This document shows, in pieces, positions 23,177 through 31,670 of a DNA stretch of 64,000 nucleotides. The notes under the pieces are model-generated. The model had not been told where the DNA came from and searched no databases. It worked only from the letters and a program-made list of their open reading frames with translations. Origin of the DNA: Geothrix sp. 21YS21S-4 (GTDB lineage: Bacteria; Acidobacteriota; Holophagae; Holophagales; Holophagaceae); assembly GCF_030845995.1 (NCBI RefSeq), contig NZ_CP132719.1, positions 1,736,001 to 1,800,000 of the forward strand. Reading direction: 5' to 3'. The position numbers and the translations under genes are program-made. Position 1 is the first letter of the stretch, and each line of letters begins with the position of its first letter.

Positions 23177-24532
23177 TCAGCGGCCGGCCATCTCCAGCCG
23201 CTGCCGCGCCAAATCGGCCAGGGCCTCGGGGGTGTTGAGGGCTGGATCCTCGATCACCGCTTCCAGCAGCTGCCGCTGGAGGTCGCCCAGCCAGGGGCCG
23301 CCCTTCCGGTCCGCCAGTTTCATGAGGGCGGCGCCATCCAGGGCCAGCGCGCGGACGGACAGCGGGGGAGCCGCCGCTGCGAGGGCTTCCAGCCGTGCCA
23401 AGAGGCCGTCGTGCTCCCGCTCCCGGGCGTCCATCTCGATGCCCTTGGCCCGTTGATCCGCCAGGCGGAACGCCGCCCACCGGGCCAATTCCAGCCCGTC
23501 GTCCGCCAGCTTCCGGAGAAACCGCCGGCAGGCCGCGTCGCTCCAGGCTTCCGTGGGATGGGTGCCGTGATGGCGGATCAGGGCGAGGACGTCCTGCTGG
23601 AGGGCCTGGCTCGCCTTCAGGCGGGCGAGGACGGCGGCGGCCGCGTCGAGCGAACCCGCCTCGTGCCCGTAGAAATGCACCTCGCCCTCCGGCGCGGCGG
23701 TGCGGGCGCCAGGCTTCCCCGCGTCGTGGAGGAGCGCCGCCCAGCGCAGGCCGGGATCGGCGGGAACCTCCCGAACCGTCTCCAGCGTATGAGTCCACAC
23801 GTCGAAGCGATGGTGCCGGTTCTGGCCGCAGCCCAGCATCGGCCGCAACTCGGGCATCCACAGGTCCAGCAGCCCCGTGCGGGCCAGCAGATCGAGCCCC
23901 GCCTGGGGCGCGGCGCCGCAGAGGAGCTTCGTCAATTCCGTGAAGACCCGCTCCACCGCCACCTTCCGCGCCACCTCCAGGCGCTGGGGGATGGCCGCCA
24001 GCGTGGCCGGTTCCACCTGGAAGCCCAGCTGGGCCGCGAAACGGCAGGCCCGGAGGGTGCGTAGGCCGTCCTCCGCGAAGCGCTGGAGGGGATCGCCCAC
24101 GGCACGGAGCAGGCGCTTTTCCAGATCGGCACGGCCTCTGAAGGGGTCCACCAGCGGTCCGCCTTTCACGGGCAGTGCCATGGCGTTGATGGTGAAGTCC
24201 CGGCGGGACAGGTCCTCCTCCAGAGAAACGCCCAGCCGCACCGACTCGGGGCGCCGGCCATCCAGGTAGTCCCCGTCGCTCCGGAAGGTGGTGACTTCCA
24301 CCGGCCGGTCCTCCAGCAGGATGGTGACCGTGCCGTGCTGCAGGCCCGTGGGAATGACGCGGAGACCCGCCGCTTTCGCGCGGGCCATCACCGTCTGCGG
24401 GAGCAGCTTCGTCGCCAGGTCCCAGTCCGCGTGGGGGCGGCCCAGCAGTTCGTCCCGCACGGCCCCGCCCACCACCGCCAGCTCCGCCTCCTCGCCCAGA
24501 GCGTCCGCCAGGCGGAGGAGGGGCGCCCACAT
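23177..24532 (-). CDS. cca: CCA tRNA nucleotidyltransferase / poly(A) polymerase family, with HD domain
   Basis: 451 residues. The class II nucleotidyltransferase head has VVGGAVRDELLGRPHADWDLAT, the metal-binding DxD, and RRDFTINAMAL; LRTLRACRFAAQLGF is the adjacent RNA-binding helix. A C-terminal HD phosphohydrolase domain includes LLHDAGKP. The HD domain suggests the bacterial CCA-adding enzyme with repair activities rather than PcnB. The ATG shares one base with the stop of the GNAT gene upstream; the longer open frame beyond it only shadows that gene. Confidence 0.9.
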   Translation of the reverse strand: MWAPLLRLADALGEEAELAVVGGAVRDELLGRPHADWDLATKLLPQTVMARAKAAGLRVIPTGLQHGTVTILLEDRPVEVTTFRSDGDYLDGRRPESVRLGVSLEEDLSRRDFTINAMALPVKGGPLVDPFRGRADLEKRLLRAVGDPLQRFAEDGLRTLRACRFAAQLGFQVEPATLAAIPQRLEVARKVAVERVFTELTKLLCGAAPQAGLDLLARTGLLDLWMPELRPMLGCGQNRHHRFDVWTHTLETVREVPADPGLRWAALLHDAGKPGARTAAPEGEVHFYGHEAGSLDAAAAVLARLKASQALQQDVLALIRHHGTHPTEAWSDAACRRFLRKLADDGLELARWAAFRLADQRAKGIEMDAREREHDGLLARLEALAAAAPPLSVRALALDGAALMKLADRKGGPWLGDLQRQLLEAVIEDPALNTPEALADLARQRLEMAGR

Positions 24533-25014
24533 CAGACGGTGGTCCGGGCCAGGCGATCCAGGGCTTCGCCTTCCACGCGGCAGGTGAGCCAGGAGCGCAT
24601 GATCCTCGCGCCGTGGGCCTCGTAGAACTCGATGGCGGGCGTGTTCCAGTCCAGCACCTGCCACACGAAGCGGGTCCAGCCCTCCTGCACGGCCAGGGCC
24701 GCCAGGTGTTGGAGCAGCGCCTTCCCGATGCCCTTGCCCCGGAACGCGGGGCGGACGAAGAGATCCTCCAGGTAGATCCCGGGTTTGCCCTCCCAGGTGC
24801 TGAAATTCAGGAACCACAGCGCGAAACCGGCGGGCTGCCCGTCCCACTCCGCCATCGTCACCTTCACCAGCGGATGGTCGGAAAAAGCGTGGCGGAGGAT
24901 GTCCGCTTCCGTGGCCACCGCGGCTTCCGGCTCCCGCTCGTACTCCGCCAGTTCGCGGATGTAATGCACGATGAGCGGGGCATCGGCGGGGGCGGCGGGA
25001 CGCAGGTTCAGCAT
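24532..25014 (-). CDS. GNAT acetyltransferase, diamine/spermidine N1-acetyltransferase-like
   Basis: 160 residues. Motif A for acetyl-CoA is LFVRPAFRGKGIGKALLQHLA, and FEY-like elements WQVLDWNTPAIEFYEAHGA near the C-terminus follow the SSAT pattern. FSTWEGKPGIYLEDL also matches that group. Polyamine acetylation is therefore likely but not proven. The gene is one base overlapped with cca and divergent from the E1 alpha gene, whose start is only 17 bases away, so promoters must overlap coding sequence. Confidence 0.85.
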   Translation of the reverse strand: MLNLRPAAPADAPLIVHYIRELAEYEREPEAAVATEADILRHAFSDHPLVKVTMAEWDGQPAGFALWFLNFSTWEGKPGIYLEDLFVRPAFRGKGIGKALLQHLAALAVQEGWTRFVWQVLDWNTPAIEFYEAHGARIMRSWLTCRVEGEALDRLARTTV

Positions 25015-25031
25015 GCGTCTATGCTAACCCC

Positions 25032-25970
25032 ATGGACCGCGAGACCGCCCTGCGCCTGCATGAGGCCATGCTGCTCACCCGCCTCGCCGAGGAGCGGCTG
25101 GTGAAGCTCTTCCGCCAGGGGAAGACCCTGGGCAGCGTGTACCGCAGCCTGGGGCAGGAGGCCACCGCCTGCGCCACCGCTCTGGCCCTCGGACCGGACG
25201 ACGTGATCGCGCCGCTGATCCGCAACCTGGGTTCCATGCTGGTGCGGGGCGTCGCGCCGCGGGAGATCTTCCTCCAGTACCTGGGCCGCGCCACCAGCCC
25301 CACCGGGGGGCGGGAGCACAACAACCACTTCGGGGCCGTGGACCGCGGGATCATCGCGCCCACTTCGATGCTGGGCGCCCTGATTCCGGTGATGGCGGGC
25401 GTCGCCCTCAGCTTCCGGCAGAAAGGGGAACGCCGGGTGGCCATGACCTGGATCGGGGACGGCGGCAGTTCCACCGGCGCGTTCTACGAAGGCCTCAATT
25501 TCGCCGTGGTCCAGCGGCTGCCCCTCATCGTGGTGGGCGAGGCCAACGGATACGCCTTCTCCACCCCGCCCGACCGCCAGATGGCCGGCTCCCTCGCGCG
25601 CCGGTCCCAGGGCGCATTCACCCTCACCGTGGACGGGAACGACGCCGCGGCCGTCCATGCCGCCGCGGCCCAGGCCCGCCAGCACTGCCTCGCGGGAAAA
25701 GGCCCCGTGTTCCTCGTGTGCGAGACCTTCCGCATGAAGGGCCATGCCGAGCACGACGACCAGCGCTACGTGGATCCGGCGCTCCTCCGGGAATGGGCCG
25801 CCAAGGACCCCCTGCCCCGCTTCGAGGCGTGGCTGGCCCAGCGGGGTTGGACGCCGGAACCCGGCCTCGCCGCGCGGCTGGAGGCGGAGTTGCTCGCCGA
25901 TGCGGAGGCGGCCCTGGAGGCGCCGTGGCCGAATCCGGATTCTCTGCTAAGCGGCGTTTTCTCAAGTTAA
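25032..25970 (+). CDS. Thiamine-diphosphate-dependent dehydrogenase E1 component, alpha subunit (orphan)
   Basis: 312 residues, slightly shorter than usual. The ThDP-binding segment is WIGDGGSSTGAFYEGLNFA through VGEANGYAFS; the usual ENN is EAN here. GREHNNHF replaces the more common GRxGSMH region. The protein resembles the E1 alpha of 2-oxo acid or acetoin dehydrogenases. No E1 beta, E2 or E3 gene is adjacent, so the partner must be elsewhere or the protein has another role. Confidence 0.8.
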   Translation: MDRETALRLHEAMLLTRLAEERLVKLFRQGKTLGSVYRSLGQEATACATALALGPDDVIAPLIRNLGSMLVRGVAPREIFLQYLGRATSPTGGREHNNHFGAVDRGIIAPTSMLGALIPVMAGVALSFRQKGERRVAMTWIGDGGSSTGAFYEGLNFAVVQRLPLIVVGEANGYAFSTPPDRQMAGSLARRSQGAFTLTVDGNDAAAVHAAAAQARQHCLAGKGPVFLVCETFRMKGHAEHDDQRYVDPALLREWAAKDPLPRFEAWLAQRGWTPEPGLAARLEAELLADAEAALEAPWPNPDSLLSGVFSS

Positions 25971-26042
25971 ACCACCTGCGTGGCACCTTTCCCCGATTCA
26001 ACCTGACCGCGGGTAGGCCGATGAAGGCCCAAGAGGTGGGGA

Positions 26043-27641
26043 ATGGGTCTGGGCACGATCACTGGCAACTGGAAGATGCGCGAGAAGTTCAATTTGCTGC
26101 TCGCCATCCAGATCCTTGCCCTGAGCGCAGTGGGAGGCCTCGGCTGGTTCACGGTGGCCCGGCTCCAGCAGGGCCAGCGCCATGTGACCACCCAGCTCGC
26201 GAAGTCCTCCACCCTTTCCCGGGTCCTCAACGGGATGAACATCTTCCGGACGCTCCACACCAGCATGATCGGGGGCGCCGCCGATCCCGAGTATCTGGCC
26301 CAGCGGGAAGGCAGGATGAAGGAGTATTCGGACACCCTCACCAAGGATCTGGCCGCCCTCCAGGCCCTGCCCTGGTCGCCCTCGGAAAAGCCCCTGCTCG
26401 AGGAGGCCGTCCAGGCCTTCCACCGCTACGACGAAGGCTTCCCCGCCCTCCTCGCCCAGGCCCGGACGGACCGCTCCCCCAAGGCCATCGGCCGCCTGAT
26501 GGAAGGCAATATCGATGTGATGCGCACGGCGCGCGACCGGATCCTGAAACTCCAGAAATCCGCGGAGACCGCCGCGGAAGGCGCCATCCAGGAGGACCTG
26601 CTCCACGCCGCGCAGGGCAAGATGTGGATCCTGGCCGTCAGCGGAGGAACCATCCTGTTCGGGGCGTTCATGAGCCGCACCATCGGACGGGAAGTGGGCC
26701 ACAAGGCCCAGTCCATCGAAAAGGTGATGGACGCCGTGGCTCAGGGGGACCTGACCCACCTCCCCCAGGTGGGTGGCAAGGACGAGCTGGGGAAAGTCGC
26801 CGAGGAACTGGGGCAGGTGATCCGGGGCCTCCGCAGCGACATCCAGGCCATTTCCCAATCCGCCGAAGGCACCGCCTCCAGCGCCACCCAGTTGGCGGCC
26901 ACCACCGAGGAGGTCAACCGCACCACGGAAGAACTGCGCCGCAGCGCGGAGCAGGAGCGGCTGGCCATGGAGCGGTCCTCCGCGGCGCTGGAGCAGATGA
27001 ACGCCAACATCCATCAGGTCAAGCAGAGCGCCCACCGGGCCGAGGAACTGGCGGCCCGCTCCCAGGGCGCCGGCCGCGACGGGCTCGCCGCCGTCCAGGA
27101 GACGGGACGCGCCATGGAGGCCATCGAGGAGAGTTCCTCCAAGGTCAGCCGCATCACCACCGTCATCACCGACATCGCCCGCCAGACCAACCTTCTGTCG
27201 CTCAACGCCGCCATCGAGGCCGCCAAGGCCGGGAGCATGGGGAAGGGCTTCGCGGTGGTGGCCGAGGAAGTCCGAAAGCTGGCCGAACGCAGCGGCGCCG
27301 CGGCCAAGGAGATCACCGCCCTCATCCAGGAGAGCGGCGAGCGCGTCACCCACGGGACCGATGCCGTGAAGGAGGCCACCCGCAGCCTGGAGCGGATCGA
27401 GGGCCACGTCCGGGACAACGCGGAGCAGCTCAAGGAGATCGCCGCGGCCATGGAGCAGCAGGGCCGCGCCAGCGAAGAGGTGGTCCAGGCCATGGGATCC
27501 GCCACCCAGATGGTGGAACGGAACGCCTCCGCCGCCACCCAGCTGTCGGCCACGGTCCACGAGACCGCCCGCACCACCGAAGAGCTGGCGAACCTCGCCC
27601 AGCAGCTCCAGACGCTCACCCGCCGATTTCGGCTGTCTTGA
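26043..27641 (+). CDS. Methyl-accepting chemotaxis protein
   Basis: 532 residues. Two transmembrane segments (about 18-37 and 196-214) flank a four-helix-bundle type ligand domain. A short HAMP-like linker leads to the signalling domain, whose hairpin tip reads [21 protein letters not shown] followed by [16 protein letters not shown]. Methylation-helix Glu/Gln-rich heptads flank the tip. No Che genes are adjacent. A GAGGTGGGG ribosome site precedes the ATG. Confidence 0.92.
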   Translation: MGLGTITGNWKMREKFNLLLAIQILALSAVGGLGWFTVARLQQGQRHVTTQLAKSSTLSRVLNGMNIFRTLHTSMIGGAADPEYLAQREGRMKEYSDTLTKDLAALQALPWSPSEKPLLEEAVQAFHRYDEGFPALLAQARTDRSPKAIGRLMEGNIDVMRTARDRILKLQKSAETAAEGAIQEDLLHAAQGKMWILAVSGGTILFGAFMSRTIGREVGHKAQSIEKVMDAVAQGDLTHLPQVGGKDELGKVAEELGQVIRGLRSDIQAISQSAEGTASSATQLAATTEEVNRTTEELRRSAEQERLAMERSSAALEQMNANIHQVKQSAHRAEELAARSQGAGRDGLAAVQETGRAMEAIEESSSKVSRITTVITDIARQTNLLSLNAAIEAAKAGSMGKGFAVVAEEVRKLAERSGAAAKEITALIQESGERVTHGTDAVKEATRSLERIEGHVRDNAEQLKEIAAAMEQQGRASEEVVQAMGSATQMVERNASAATQLSATVHETARTTEELANLAQQLQTLTRRFRLS

Positions 27642-27702
27642 CGACCGGACCATCGACAAAGCGGCATTGGTCACGTGGTCAGACCGCTAGACTAGCTCTG
27701 TG

Positions 27703-28884
27703 ATGGGGGACAACGTGTTCGTTCTGGTACTGAATGCCGGCTCGTCGAGCCTGAAGTTCAATCTCTTCGATATGACGAAGGAAACCTCCATCGCCGAGGG
27801 CATGGCGGAACGGATCGGACTGGCGGAAGCCAATCTGGCCTGCGTCATCGACGGCCAGAAGAAGAAGGAAGTCCTGGCCCTCCCCACCCACCGCGAAGCG
27901 CTGGAAGCCATCCTCGAGCGGCTCCACGCCGCCATCCTGCACGACACGCCGATCCACGCCGTGGGTCACCGCGTCGTCCACGGGGGCCCCAAGTACGGGG
28001 ATTCGGTCCTGGTGACCGAGGAAGTGCTGCGCGACATCGAGTCCTTCGCGATGTACGCCCCGCTCCACAATCCCGCCAACGCCCTGGGCATCCGGGTGGC
28101 CATGGAGACCTTCGCCGAGGTGCCCCACGTCGCGGTCTTCGACACGGCCTTCCACCACAACATCCCCGATCACGCCCGCACCTACGGCATCCCCTACGAG
28201 CTGAGCCAGAAGTACGGCATCCGGCGCTACGGGTTCCACGGCACCAGCCACGCCTTCGTGGCGGCCCGCACGGCCATCCTGCTCTGCCGGCCCCTCCGCT
28301 CCCTCAAGGTGATCACCTGCCACATCGGCAACGGCACCAGCATCTGCGCCGTCAACGGCGGCCGCAGCGTGGACACCAGCATGGGCATGACGCCCCTCCA
28401 GGGCGTCATCATGGGCACCCGCTGCGGGACCATCGATCCCAGCGTGGTGGAAATGCTGATGGAATATGAGCACCTCGACTACGGCGCCATCACCGACCTG
28501 CTGAACAAGAAGTCCGGCCTGCTCGGGATCTCCGGCGTGTCCTCCGACTTCCGCGAGATCGAGACCGCCGCGGACAAGGGCAACGCCCGCGCCAAGCTGG
28601 CCCGCGACCTCCTGACCTACAACGTGCGCCAGTTCATCGGCTCCTACGCGACGGTCCTGGACGGCGTGGACGCCATCACCTTCACCGCCGGGATCGGCAC
28701 CCACAGCACCTACGTCCGGGCCAAGGTCTGCAGCAAGCTGGGCTTCCTGGGCGTGAAGCTCGACGCCGAAGCCAACGAGCACGGCACCGGCGAGCGGATC
28801 ATCAGCACCCCCGATTCCCGCGTCGTGGTCACCGTCGTTCCCACCAACGAGGAACTGATGATCGCCCGCGAGACCATCCGCTAG
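27703..28884 (+). CDS. ackA: Acetate kinase
   Basis: 393 residues, the usual length. VLVLNAGSSSLKFNLF is the N-terminal phosphate loop, GHRVVHGGPKYGDS and FDTAFHHNIPDHARTYGIP hold substrate-site residues, and YGFHGTSHAFVA is the second family signature. It interconverts acetate plus ATP with acetyl phosphate. The ATG at 27703 has no ribosome site; a GTG at 27715 is preceded by GGGGGA at good spacing and would give the compact family N-terminus, so it may be the true start. pta is not adjacent. Confidence 0.95.
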   Translation: MGDNVFVLVLNAGSSSLKFNLFDMTKETSIAEGMAERIGLAEANLACVIDGQKKKEVLALPTHREALEAILERLHAAILHDTPIHAVGHRVVHGGPKYGDSVLVTEEVLRDIESFAMYAPLHNPANALGIRVAMETFAEVPHVAVFDTAFHHNIPDHARTYGIPYELSQKYGIRRYGFHGTSHAFVAARTAILLCRPLRSLKVITCHIGNGTSICAVNGGRSVDTSMGMTPLQGVIMGTRCGTIDPSVVEMLMEYEHLDYGAITDLLNKKSGLLGISGVSSDFREIETAADKGNARAKLARDLLTYNVRQFIGSYATVLDGVDAITFTAGIGTHSTYVRAKVCSKLGFLGVKLDAEANEHGTGERIISTPDSRVVVTVVPTNEELMIARETIR

Positions 28885-28903
28885 ATTTCCGCCTTCCAAA
28901 AGA

Positions 28904-28936
28904 AACGGCCCCCATCGCGGGGGCCGTTCTTTTTTG
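28904..28936. terminator. Terminator of ackA, bidirectional
   Basis: A 10-bp stem (28904-28913 with 28919-28928) and 5-base loop are followed by CTTTTTTT on the plus strand. The minus strand also has a T-rich follow-on, so it can serve the convergent repeat-protein gene. Confidence 0.9.
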
Positions 28937-28947
28937 CGAAGGAAGGA

Positions 28948-29364
28948 CTACTGTCCCTGGCGCTCCAGGCGCTCGCCCTTGCGTTCGATGCGCTGCCCCT
29001 GGCGCTGGTTGCGCTCGCCGCGCCGCTCCTGCCGCTCCCCCTTGCGCTCCTGGGCCTCGCCCACCTTCTCGCGCCGCTCCCCGGCCCGCTCCAGAGCCTG
29101 GCCCTCCTTCACCTTTCCCTGAGCCTCCAGCTTCTCGCCGCGCTTCTGCATGCGGTCGCCCTGCCGCTCCTTCCGGTCGCCCCGGCGCTGGTTGCGCTCG
29201 CCGCGCCGCTCCTGGCGGTCGCCCTTGCGCTCGATCTGCTCGCCCTTCCGCTCCACCTGAGCGCCGGTGGGCGCGGGCTGGGGAACGGGGGCCTGGGCCA
29301 TGAGGGAGGCGCCGATCAGACCGGCCGCCACGAAAAGGGCTGCGCGCTTCTGGCTATTGAACAT
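28948..29364 (-). CDS. Small secreted protein made of Arg/Glu/Gly heptad repeats
   Basis: 138 residues. A signal peptide (AALFVAAGLIGASLMAQA) is followed by a short Pro-rich stretch and about 14 seven-residue units from residue 38 to the end, with consensus ERKGERQ. Basic and acidic residues alternate so that i and i+4 pairs can form salt bridges; a single extended alpha helix or a weak coiled coil is likely. The DNA shows a matching 21-base period. TTAGGAG before ATG 29364 fixes the start; the longer upstream frame has no such support. Function unknown; periplasmic location inferred. Confidence 0.72.
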   Translation of the reverse strand: MFNSQKRAALFVAAGLIGASLMAQAPVPQPAPTGAQVERKGEQIERKGDRQERRGERNQRRGDRKERQGDRMQKRGEKLEAQGKVKEGQALERAGERREKVGEAQERKGERQERRGERNQRQGQRIERKGERLERQGQ

Positions 29365-29427
29365 GGTTGCTCCTAAGGCGGCGGCGCCGCGAAATGGGGG
29401 AATCGTCCCGGCGAACGTCATGCGCCC

Positions 29428-29443
29428 GCCGTGCCAACTGGCA
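29428..29443 (-). promoter_or_regulatory. Sigma54-like promoter candidate for the repeat-protein gene
   Basis: On the minus strand the sequence TGGCACG, four bases, then GCGCA keeps the GG and GC dinucleotides at -24/-12 spacing. The TT of the -12 box is not conserved. It lies about 65 bases before the start codon. Confidence 0.28.
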
Positions 29444-29460
29444 ACCCATTCGACCTGCAA

Positions 29461-29479
29461 GGTTAAGAAAAGGTTGAAG
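29461..29479. promoter_or_regulatory. Direct repeat typical of OmpR-type regulator sites
   Basis: GGTTAAG and GGTTGAAG start 11 bases apart, the helical spacing used by OmpR/PhoB-family response regulators. It lies midway between the divergent genes. Support is by pattern only. Confidence 0.35.
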
Positions 29480-29677
29480 CGCGCAAATGAGGATTCTTGC
29501 CACAGCGGCGCGGCGGGATGCCCCAACCGTTCCCCGGCGCAGGGCGGGCACCTGCCGGCGCCCGCCGCCCCGTGGCCGAATCCTGGCAAAGGTCAACCTA
29601 AACGCCCGCAAACTCTGCTCCGTAGGCCTTTCATCATCCCGGCGAGTCCGGCGTCTTTCCCATCAAGGGGGATTTCC

Positions 29678-30895
29678 ATGCAGAAGCGATGGGTCATCCT
29701 GTCCGTGGCCGGCGTGGCCCTGGCGGCGGGGATGTTCTTCACCTTGCGGGGCGGCGACGGCAAGGGCAAGAAGGCCGAAGCCAGCAGCCCCTTCCGCGTG
29801 GGCAAGGTGCAGGCCGAAGACCTCCAGGTGAGCGTCCGGGAAGTCGGCGTGGTGGATCCCCTCACCAAGGTGGACGTGAAGTCCACCGTGTCGGGCCGGA
29901 TCGTGGGCCTCAAGGTCCGCGAAGGCGCCACCGTGCGGTCCGGCGAGATGCTCGCCGAGGTCGAGCCTGACGTGAATCAGGCCCAGACCCTGTCCGACGT
30001 GCAGGGCAGCGTCTCGCAGGCGCGGGTCAGCTTCAAGAACGCCGAGCGGGACTTCAACCAGCAGGCGGAGCTGTTCCGCGCGGGCCTCATCTCCGACCAG
30101 GCCTACCGCAGCGCCAAGACCCTGCGCGATCTGGCGGAAGAGGCCTACAAGAGCGCCCAGACCCGCTACCAGATCGTCGAGGACCGCGGGATTCCCATCA
30201 GCGGCAACGCCTCCACCCAGAAGGCCCGCATCACGTCGCCCATGGACGGCGTGATCATCAAGAAGGGCGTGGAGCTGGGCGACACCATCACCTCGGGCGT
30301 CAGCTCCTTCAATGCCGGCACCGTGGTGTTCACCGTCGCCGACCTCGCCTCCCTCATCGTGAAGGTCAATCTCAACGAGGTGGACATCGCCAAGGTGAAG
30401 GTGGGCCAGCCGGTGCGGATCACCCTCGACGCCTATCCCCAGCGGGCCTTCACCGGCAAGGTGCGGTTCGTGGCGCCCGCCGCGGATCTCGTCGAGAAGA
30501 TCAAGGTCTTCAAAGTGGAAGTGGCCCTGGACGAGCTCACCGATTCCTTCCGCACGGGCATGAGCGCCAACGTGGAGATCCTCGGCGAGAAGCGCGAGAA
30601 GGCCGTGAGCATCCCCCTGGAGGCTCTCCAGCGCCGGGAGGGCCAGGCCGTGGTCTACCGCCTGAAGGAAGGGCTCCCGCCCCAGGACCTGGCCCGCGCG
30701 AAAGAAGGGCTCGCCGGCCGCGGGAAGTTCATTTGGCTGTCCGACCACTGGAAGGAGTTCTTCGAGGTGGTGCCGGTGAAGGCGGGAATCGCTACGTTGG
30801 AGCGCGTCGAGGTCCTGTCCGGCCTCAAGGCGGGCGACCAGGTCAGCCTGGAGGACCCCAGCAAGAAGAAGGTCGAGAAGGACGACGACAACTAG
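29678..30895 (+). CDS. Periplasmic adaptor (HlyD/MacA-like) of an ABC export system
   Basis: 405 residues: N-terminal membrane anchor (WVILSVAGVALAAGMFFTL), biotinyl-lipoyl-like halves (VDVKSTVSGRIVGLKVREGATVRSG and ARITSPMDGVIIKKGVELGD), an alpha-helical hairpin between them (about 105-165), and a beta-barrel domain. A short acidic and basic C-terminal tail ends it. Its place before an ATPase and two FtsX-type permeases fits a MacAB-type tripartite exporter. AAGGGG precedes ATG 29678; the ORF runs in frame far upstream without a signal. Confidence 0.88.
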   Translation: MQKRWVILSVAGVALAAGMFFTLRGGDGKGKKAEASSPFRVGKVQAEDLQVSVREVGVVDPLTKVDVKSTVSGRIVGLKVREGATVRSGEMLAEVEPDVNQAQTLSDVQGSVSQARVSFKNAERDFNQQAELFRAGLISDQAYRSAKTLRDLAEEAYKSAQTRYQIVEDRGIPISGNASTQKARITSPMDGVIIKKGVELGDTITSGVSSFNAGTVVFTVADLASLIVKVNLNEVDIAKVKVGQPVRITLDAYPQRAFTGKVRFVAPAADLVEKIKVFKVEVALDELTDSFRTGMSANVEILGEKREKAVSIPLEALQRREGQAVVYRLKEGLPPQDLARAKEGLAGRGKFIWLSDHWKEFFEVVPVKAGIATLERVEVLSGLKAGDQVSLEDPSKKKVEKDDDN

Positions 30896-30983
30896 CGCTC
30901 CGCGGGGGGACCGCCTGCTCGGGATGTCCCCCGCCCTTCGATCGGCGTCCGCCTCTTCAGGACCCAGCGACCCCAGGTGCACC

Positions 30984-31670
30984 ATGTCTAGCATCATCCA
31001 GACCCAGGATCTCACCAAGACCTACGGCGCCAACGGGACGGCGGTCCACGCCCTGCGCGGGATCGACTTCACGGTGGAGAAGGGCGAGTTCGTGGCCCTG
31101 ATCGGCCCCTCGGGCTCGGGCAAGTCCACCCTCATGGCCATCCTCGGCTGCCTCGACCTGCCCACGACGGGAACCTACACCCTGGACGGCCGCCAGGTGC
31201 AGGACCTGTCCGGCGGCGAGCTGGCGCGGATCCGCAACGAAAAGGTGGGCTTCGTCTTCCAGAGCTACAACCTGCTCCCCAAGGCCAGCATCGCCCGCAA
31301 TGTCGAGCTGCCCATGCTCTACGCCGGCGTGGGCCGCAAGGAGCGCCGCGAGCGGGCCCTGGCGCTGCTCGACAAGGTGGGCATCGCCGACAAAGCCGAC
31401 AAGCTGCCGGGAACGCTCTCCGGCGGCCAGAAGCAGCGGGTCGCCGTGGCCCGGGCCCTGGCCAACGGCCCCGCCCTGTTGCTGGCGGACGAGCCCACCG
31501 GCGCCCTTGATTCGCGGACGGGCGCGGAGGTCCTCGATCTCTTCCGAGAGCTACACCGGCAGGGGAATACGCTGCTGCTGGTCACGCACGATCCCTCCAT
31601 CGCCGCCCAGGCGGAGCGGCGCGTGGAGATCCGGGACGGCCTGATCGCCGCCGCCGAGGGAGCGGCCTAG
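30984..31670 (+). CDS. ABC transporter ATP-binding protein (MacB/LolD type)
   Basis: 228 residues. Walker A GPSGSGKSTL, Q-loop FVFQSYNLLPKASI, signature LSGGQKQRVAVARAL, Walker B LLLADEPTGALD, H-loop LLVTHDPS. The MacB/LolD/FtsE clade is recognised by EPTGALD and NLLP. The ATG at 30984 was chosen because IIQTQDLTKTYG is the family N-terminus. The permease begins with the base after its stop codon. Confidence 0.93.
   Translation: MSSIIQTQDLTKTYGANGTAVHALRGIDFTVEKGEFVALIGPSGSGKSTLMAILGCLDLPTTGTYTLDGRQVQDLSGGELARIRNEKVGFVFQSYNLLPKASIARNVELPMLYAGVGRKERRERALALLDKVGIADKADKLPGTLSGGQKQRVAVARALANGPALLLADEPTGALDSRTGAEVLDLFRELHRQGNTLLLVTHDPSIAAQAERRVEIRDGLIAAAEGAA

Larger units (their letters stand above)
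29365..29677. other. Divergent intergenic region between repeat protein and export operon
   Basis: About 310 bases with no gene. Contains the two candidate regulatory sites listed separately and a short palindrome, TGCCA-AC-TGGCA, at 29432-29443. Confidence 0.5.
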
